Source: JBMNTQ01 sp050945815 (GTDB lineage: Bacteria; Bacillota; Clostridia; Christensenellales; JBMNTQ01). Taken from it: DNA of 7,572 nt. Positions 5,214 through 7,572 of the stretch are shown one piece after another. Below the pieces are notes generated by a model. The model saw nothing but the letters and a program-made list of their open reading frames with translations. It was not told where the DNA came from and did no database searches. The stretch spans positions 1-7,572 of the forward strand of contig JBMNTQ010000099.1 of NCBI GenBank assembly GCA_050945815.1. Reading direction: 5' to 3'. The first letter of the stretch is position 1; every line of letters starts with the position of its first letter. The position numbers and the translations under genes are program-made.

Positions 5214-7572
5214 ATGAAAAAGAAAGAAGAATCCAAAACTCCAAAAAAAAAGCGCCGGCTCCTGCGCAACGTGCTGCTGGGGCTGCTAATCATCACCCTG
5301 CTGTGTATAGGCGTGGGCAGCCTGTATATTCTCTCTCTGGAGGAAGTTCGTACCTTTCGCCCGGAATATGTCTCCTCGATGGAAGAAACCACCCTGCTCT
5401 ACGACAAAGACGACAAGCTGGTAGGCAATCTCTACGGCAGCAGCAAGCGCATCAAAACCACCATCGATCAAGTCCCTGATCATGTAAAAAATGCGGTCCT
5501 TGCCATAGAAGATGCACGCTTCTACTCCCATTTCGGCATCGATATCCGCCGCCTTTTCGGTGCGTTGCTCAACGACATCAAGTCCGGCTCCTTGAAGGAA
5601 GGCGGCAGCACCATCGGTCAGCAGCTAATCAAAATGACCTACCTAACCAACGAGAAGACCTTTTCCCGTAAAATAAAAGAAGCGGTGCTAGCCATCCGCT
5701 TGGAATCCTATTTCAGCAAAGATCAGATCCTGGAAATGTATTTAAACTACTCCTATTTTGGCAACGGTGCCTACGGCATCGAAACCGCCGCCCAAGCCTA
5801 CTTTGATAAAAGTGTATCCGATCTCAGCATCGCCGAAGGGGCCCTTCTGGCAGGCATTTTAAAAGCCCCCACCAACTACGCCCCCCATATCCAGCCAGAA
5901 GCCTCGCTCCAGCGCCGCAACCTCGTGCTGGATCAGATGCAAAAAAACGGCTTTCTCGATGAACAACAAACCCTATCTGCAAAAAACGAAGCCCTAGCCC
6001 TCTGCGACCAGGAAGAGAGCTATCCTTATGGATATTTCAGCGACCTCGCATTATCCGAAGCAGCCGACAAGCTCAACCTTTCCATCGATGACATGCTAAA
6101 CAGCGGCTACCAAATCTACACGACAATGGATGCAGATCTCCAAGCCTACGTTGAAGAGATCAACAACGACCCATCTCTCTTCCCGCACAACGCAGCAGAC
6201 GGCACCCCCGTACAAAGCGCCATCACCGTACTGCATCCCAAAACCAACGAAATTGCAGCCATCTGCGGTGGCCGGGAATACTCCGCCCTTCGGGGCCTGA
6301 ACAGGGCAACCCAGCTAAAGCGCCAGCCCGGCTCCACCATCAAGCCCGTATTGGTCTATGCACCGGCATTGGCGCAAAACGACTATACAACCTGCACCAT
6401 GATTCTAGACGCGCCACAGGATTTTTCGGGTTATGCCCCCGGCAACTATGGCAACACCTACAGCGGCTGGGTCACCCTGCGCGACGCCTTAGCCAAGTCC
6501 CTCAACATCCCGGCTGTTAAAGTGTTTCAAGATGTGGGCGTGACAACAGGCAAAACCTACGCCCAAAGCGTAGGCCTACCCTTCGAGGAAAGCGACAACC
6601 ACCTGGCTCTTGCCTTAGGCGGCTTTGCAGAAGGAGTCACACCGCTGCAGCTTTGCGCCAGCTATGCGCCCTTCGCCAATGGCGGCAGCTATGCCCCGCC
6701 CGCCTGTATCCGAAAAATCATCGCCCCCGACGGCCAAACAGTCTATTCCAGTGTCCCAGCCAGCCGCGAGGTCTTAAACGAGAATGTCGCCTACATAACG
6801 ACCAATATCCTGGAATCCTGCGTTCAATATGGCACAGCCAAACGCCTAAACAGCCTAGGCATTCCCCTTGCAGCCAAAACCGGCACTACAGGCTACGGAA
6901 GCCAAGGGGAAAACAAGGACGCCTGGGTCACCGCCTACAATCCGGACTATACCATCACCGTCTGGATGGGCTTCGACATCACCGACGACGACCATTGCCT
7001 GCCCACCGGGGTAACAGGCGGCACTCTACCAACGGATATTGCCGGGAAAATATTCCAGCATATCTACACACAACAAAGCGCGCCCAAATTCATCCAGCCC
7101 GCCGCCATCGTAGAAGCCAAGATAGACGCAAACTCTCTGGGTCAAGGCAAAACACCCTTACTAGCCTCCCCCGACACCGCTGCGGAATCCATACGCACAG
7201 AATATTTTACCGTAAACAGTCTGTCTAAACAGGCCCAAAGCGACTGGCTCAACCCAAAGCCCCCCGATTCTATCCAAGTCTATCCCGGTGCCAACGACAG
7301 CCGAGTCATCCTGTTTGCGGCACCGGACAAAGACGCCGTCTATGATCTCTATAAAAACAGCGGTACGCTCACCAAGCTGATTGGTTCCTACCCCGGCGGC
7401 AGCGATGTGCGCGCTTGGGACACTGTAGGAGGCAGCGGTGCCTATTATGTCGTAGCACGGCGGCAAAACGTGCTGCTGGGCGGCCAGACCATCATCAGCC
7501 CCCCCTCACCCTTAGCCTATTACCAAGACACCGGCAGCCCCAGCCAACCGCTTCCGGCATCCCCTGCTCTCC
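5214..7572 (+). CDS. Class A penicillin-binding protein, bifunctional transglycosylase/transpeptidase (3' end outside window)
   Basis: The frame is open from ATG 5214 to the window edge (786 codons, no stop). This PBP1A-type enzyme polymerises lipid II into glycan strands and cross-links peptides outside the membrane. In order: a Lys-rich cytoplasmic tail (1-18), a membrane anchor (about 19-41), a GT51 domain with EDARFYSHFG (catalytic Glu99), GGSTIGQQL and RKIKE (second catalytic Glu156), and a transpeptidase domain with STIK (nucleophile Ser374, Lys377), SLN (429-431) and KTGT (555-558). After about residue 615 comes a linker, then a probable beta-sandwich (about 683-750) and the start of a Pro/Ser-rich tail. 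All catalytic residues are present. Only ATG 5214 is available as a start, since TAA lies 12 codons upstream; its ribosome binding site is weak (GAAAG). It is divergent from spoIIAA. It could be the housekeeping enzyme or a sporulation PBP; the sequence does not decide. Confidence 0.95.
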   Translation, partial: MKKKEESKTPKKKRRLLRNVLLGLLIITLLCIGVGSLYILSLEEVRTFRPEYVSSMEETTLLYDKDDKLVGNLYGSSKRIKTTIDQVPDHVKNAVLAIEDARFYSHFGIDIRRLFGALLNDIKSGSLKEGGSTIGQQLIKMTYLTNEKTFSRKIKEAVLAIRLESYFSKDQILEMYLNYSYFGNGAYGIETAAQAYFDKSVSDLSIAEGALLAGILKAPTNYAPHIQPEASLQRRNLVLDQMQKNGFLDEQQTLSAKNEALALCDQEESYPYGYFSDLALSEAADKLNLSIDDMLNSGYQIYTTMDADLQAYVEEINNDPSLFPHNAADGTPVQSAITVLHPKTNEIAAICGGREYSALRGLNRATQLKRQPGSTIKPVLVYAPALAQNDYTTCTMILDAPQDFSGYAPGNYGNTYSGWVTLRDALAKSLNIPAVKVFQDVGVTTGKTYAQSVGLPFEESDNHLALALGGFAEGVTPLQLCASYAPFANGGSYAPPACIRKIIAPDGQTVYSSVPASREVLNENVAYITTNILESCVQYGTAKRLNSLGIPLAAKTGTTGYGSQGENKDAWVTAYNPDYTITVWMGFDITDDDHCLPTGVTGGTLPTDIAGKIFQHIYTQQSAPKFIQPAAIVEAKIDANSLGQGKTPLLASPDTAAESIRTEYFTVNSLSKQAQSDWLNPKPPDSIQVYPGANDSRVILFAAPDKDAVYDLYKNSGTLTKLIGSYPGGSDVRAWDTVGGSGAYYVVARRQNVLLGGQTIISPPSPLAYYQDTGSPSQPLPASPAL

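Noticed and set aside
5174..5479. Plus-strand 101-codon frame overlapping the start of the PBP gene
   Set aside because: It is out of frame with the PBP, whose domains are unmistakable, and its product is an Arg/Gln/Ala-rich shadow.
6653..7466. Frames inside the PBP gene on both strands (191 codons plus, 101 codons minus)
   Set aside because: Both are shadows of the PBP coding frame, which stays open with catalytic motifs intact.
1..7572. CRISPR arrays, tRNA or rRNA genes, insertion sequences, phage or defence genes
   Set aside because: No repeat-spacer pattern, RNA gene signature, transposase or terminal inverted repeats were seen; the window is core sporulation and cell-wall sequence.

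Overview
This window carries a compact forespore sporulation locus from an endospore-forming member of the Bacillota (Firmicutes), most likely a clostridial lineage with moderate GC. The assignment rests on recognisable SpoIIAA, SpoIIAB, sigma-F and SpoVAA, AB, AC, AD and AE proteins, in the gene order known from Bacillus subtilis (spoIIA operon followed at once by spoVA). No species-level call is possible from the sequence alone.

Layout, left to right. Positions 1-293 (+) hold the 3' end of a gene whose product looks like the helical C-terminal lid of an Hsp70/DnaK-type chaperone. It converges on the spoVA operon. The 85 bases between the two stop codons hold two hairpins: one with a T-run on the plus strand (355-387) and one GC-rich (301-326) suited to the minus strand. 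Positions 379-3324 (-) are the spoVA operon, read right to left: spoVAA, spoVAB, a previously easy-to-miss 34-codon ORF (2213-2317), spoVAC, spoVAD, spoVAE. Positions 3325-3483 separate spoVA from spoIIA and contain a strong minus-strand rho-independent terminator after sigF, followed by a good match to a sigma-G promoter. Positions 3484-4982 (-) are the spoIIA operon: spoIIAA, spoIIAB, sigF. Positions 4983-5213 are a 231-bp divergent intergenic region with a sigma-H-type promoter for spoIIA and a 10-bp direct repeat. From 5214 (+) to the window edge an uninterrupted frame of 786 codons encodes a bifunctional class A penicillin-binding protein (glycosyltransferase plus transpeptidase); its 3' end is outside the window.

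How the genes work together, from knowledge of the families: SpoIIAB holds sigma-F inactive and phosphorylates SpoIIAA; dephosphorylated SpoIIAA releases sigma-F in the forespore after septation. Sigma-F leads to sigma-G, which would switch on spoVA through the promoter seen here; the SpoVA proteins then move dipicolinic acid into the spore core and release it at germination. The class A PBP makes peptidoglycan; whether it is tied to sporulation is not shown by the sequence.

The item most worth following up is the 34-codon ORF between spoVAB and spoVAC. It has a perfect Shine-Dalgarno sequence, fills the gap exactly, and its stop codon lies inside the spoVAC ribosome binding site. I see no mobile elements, CRISPR, tRNA or rRNA.
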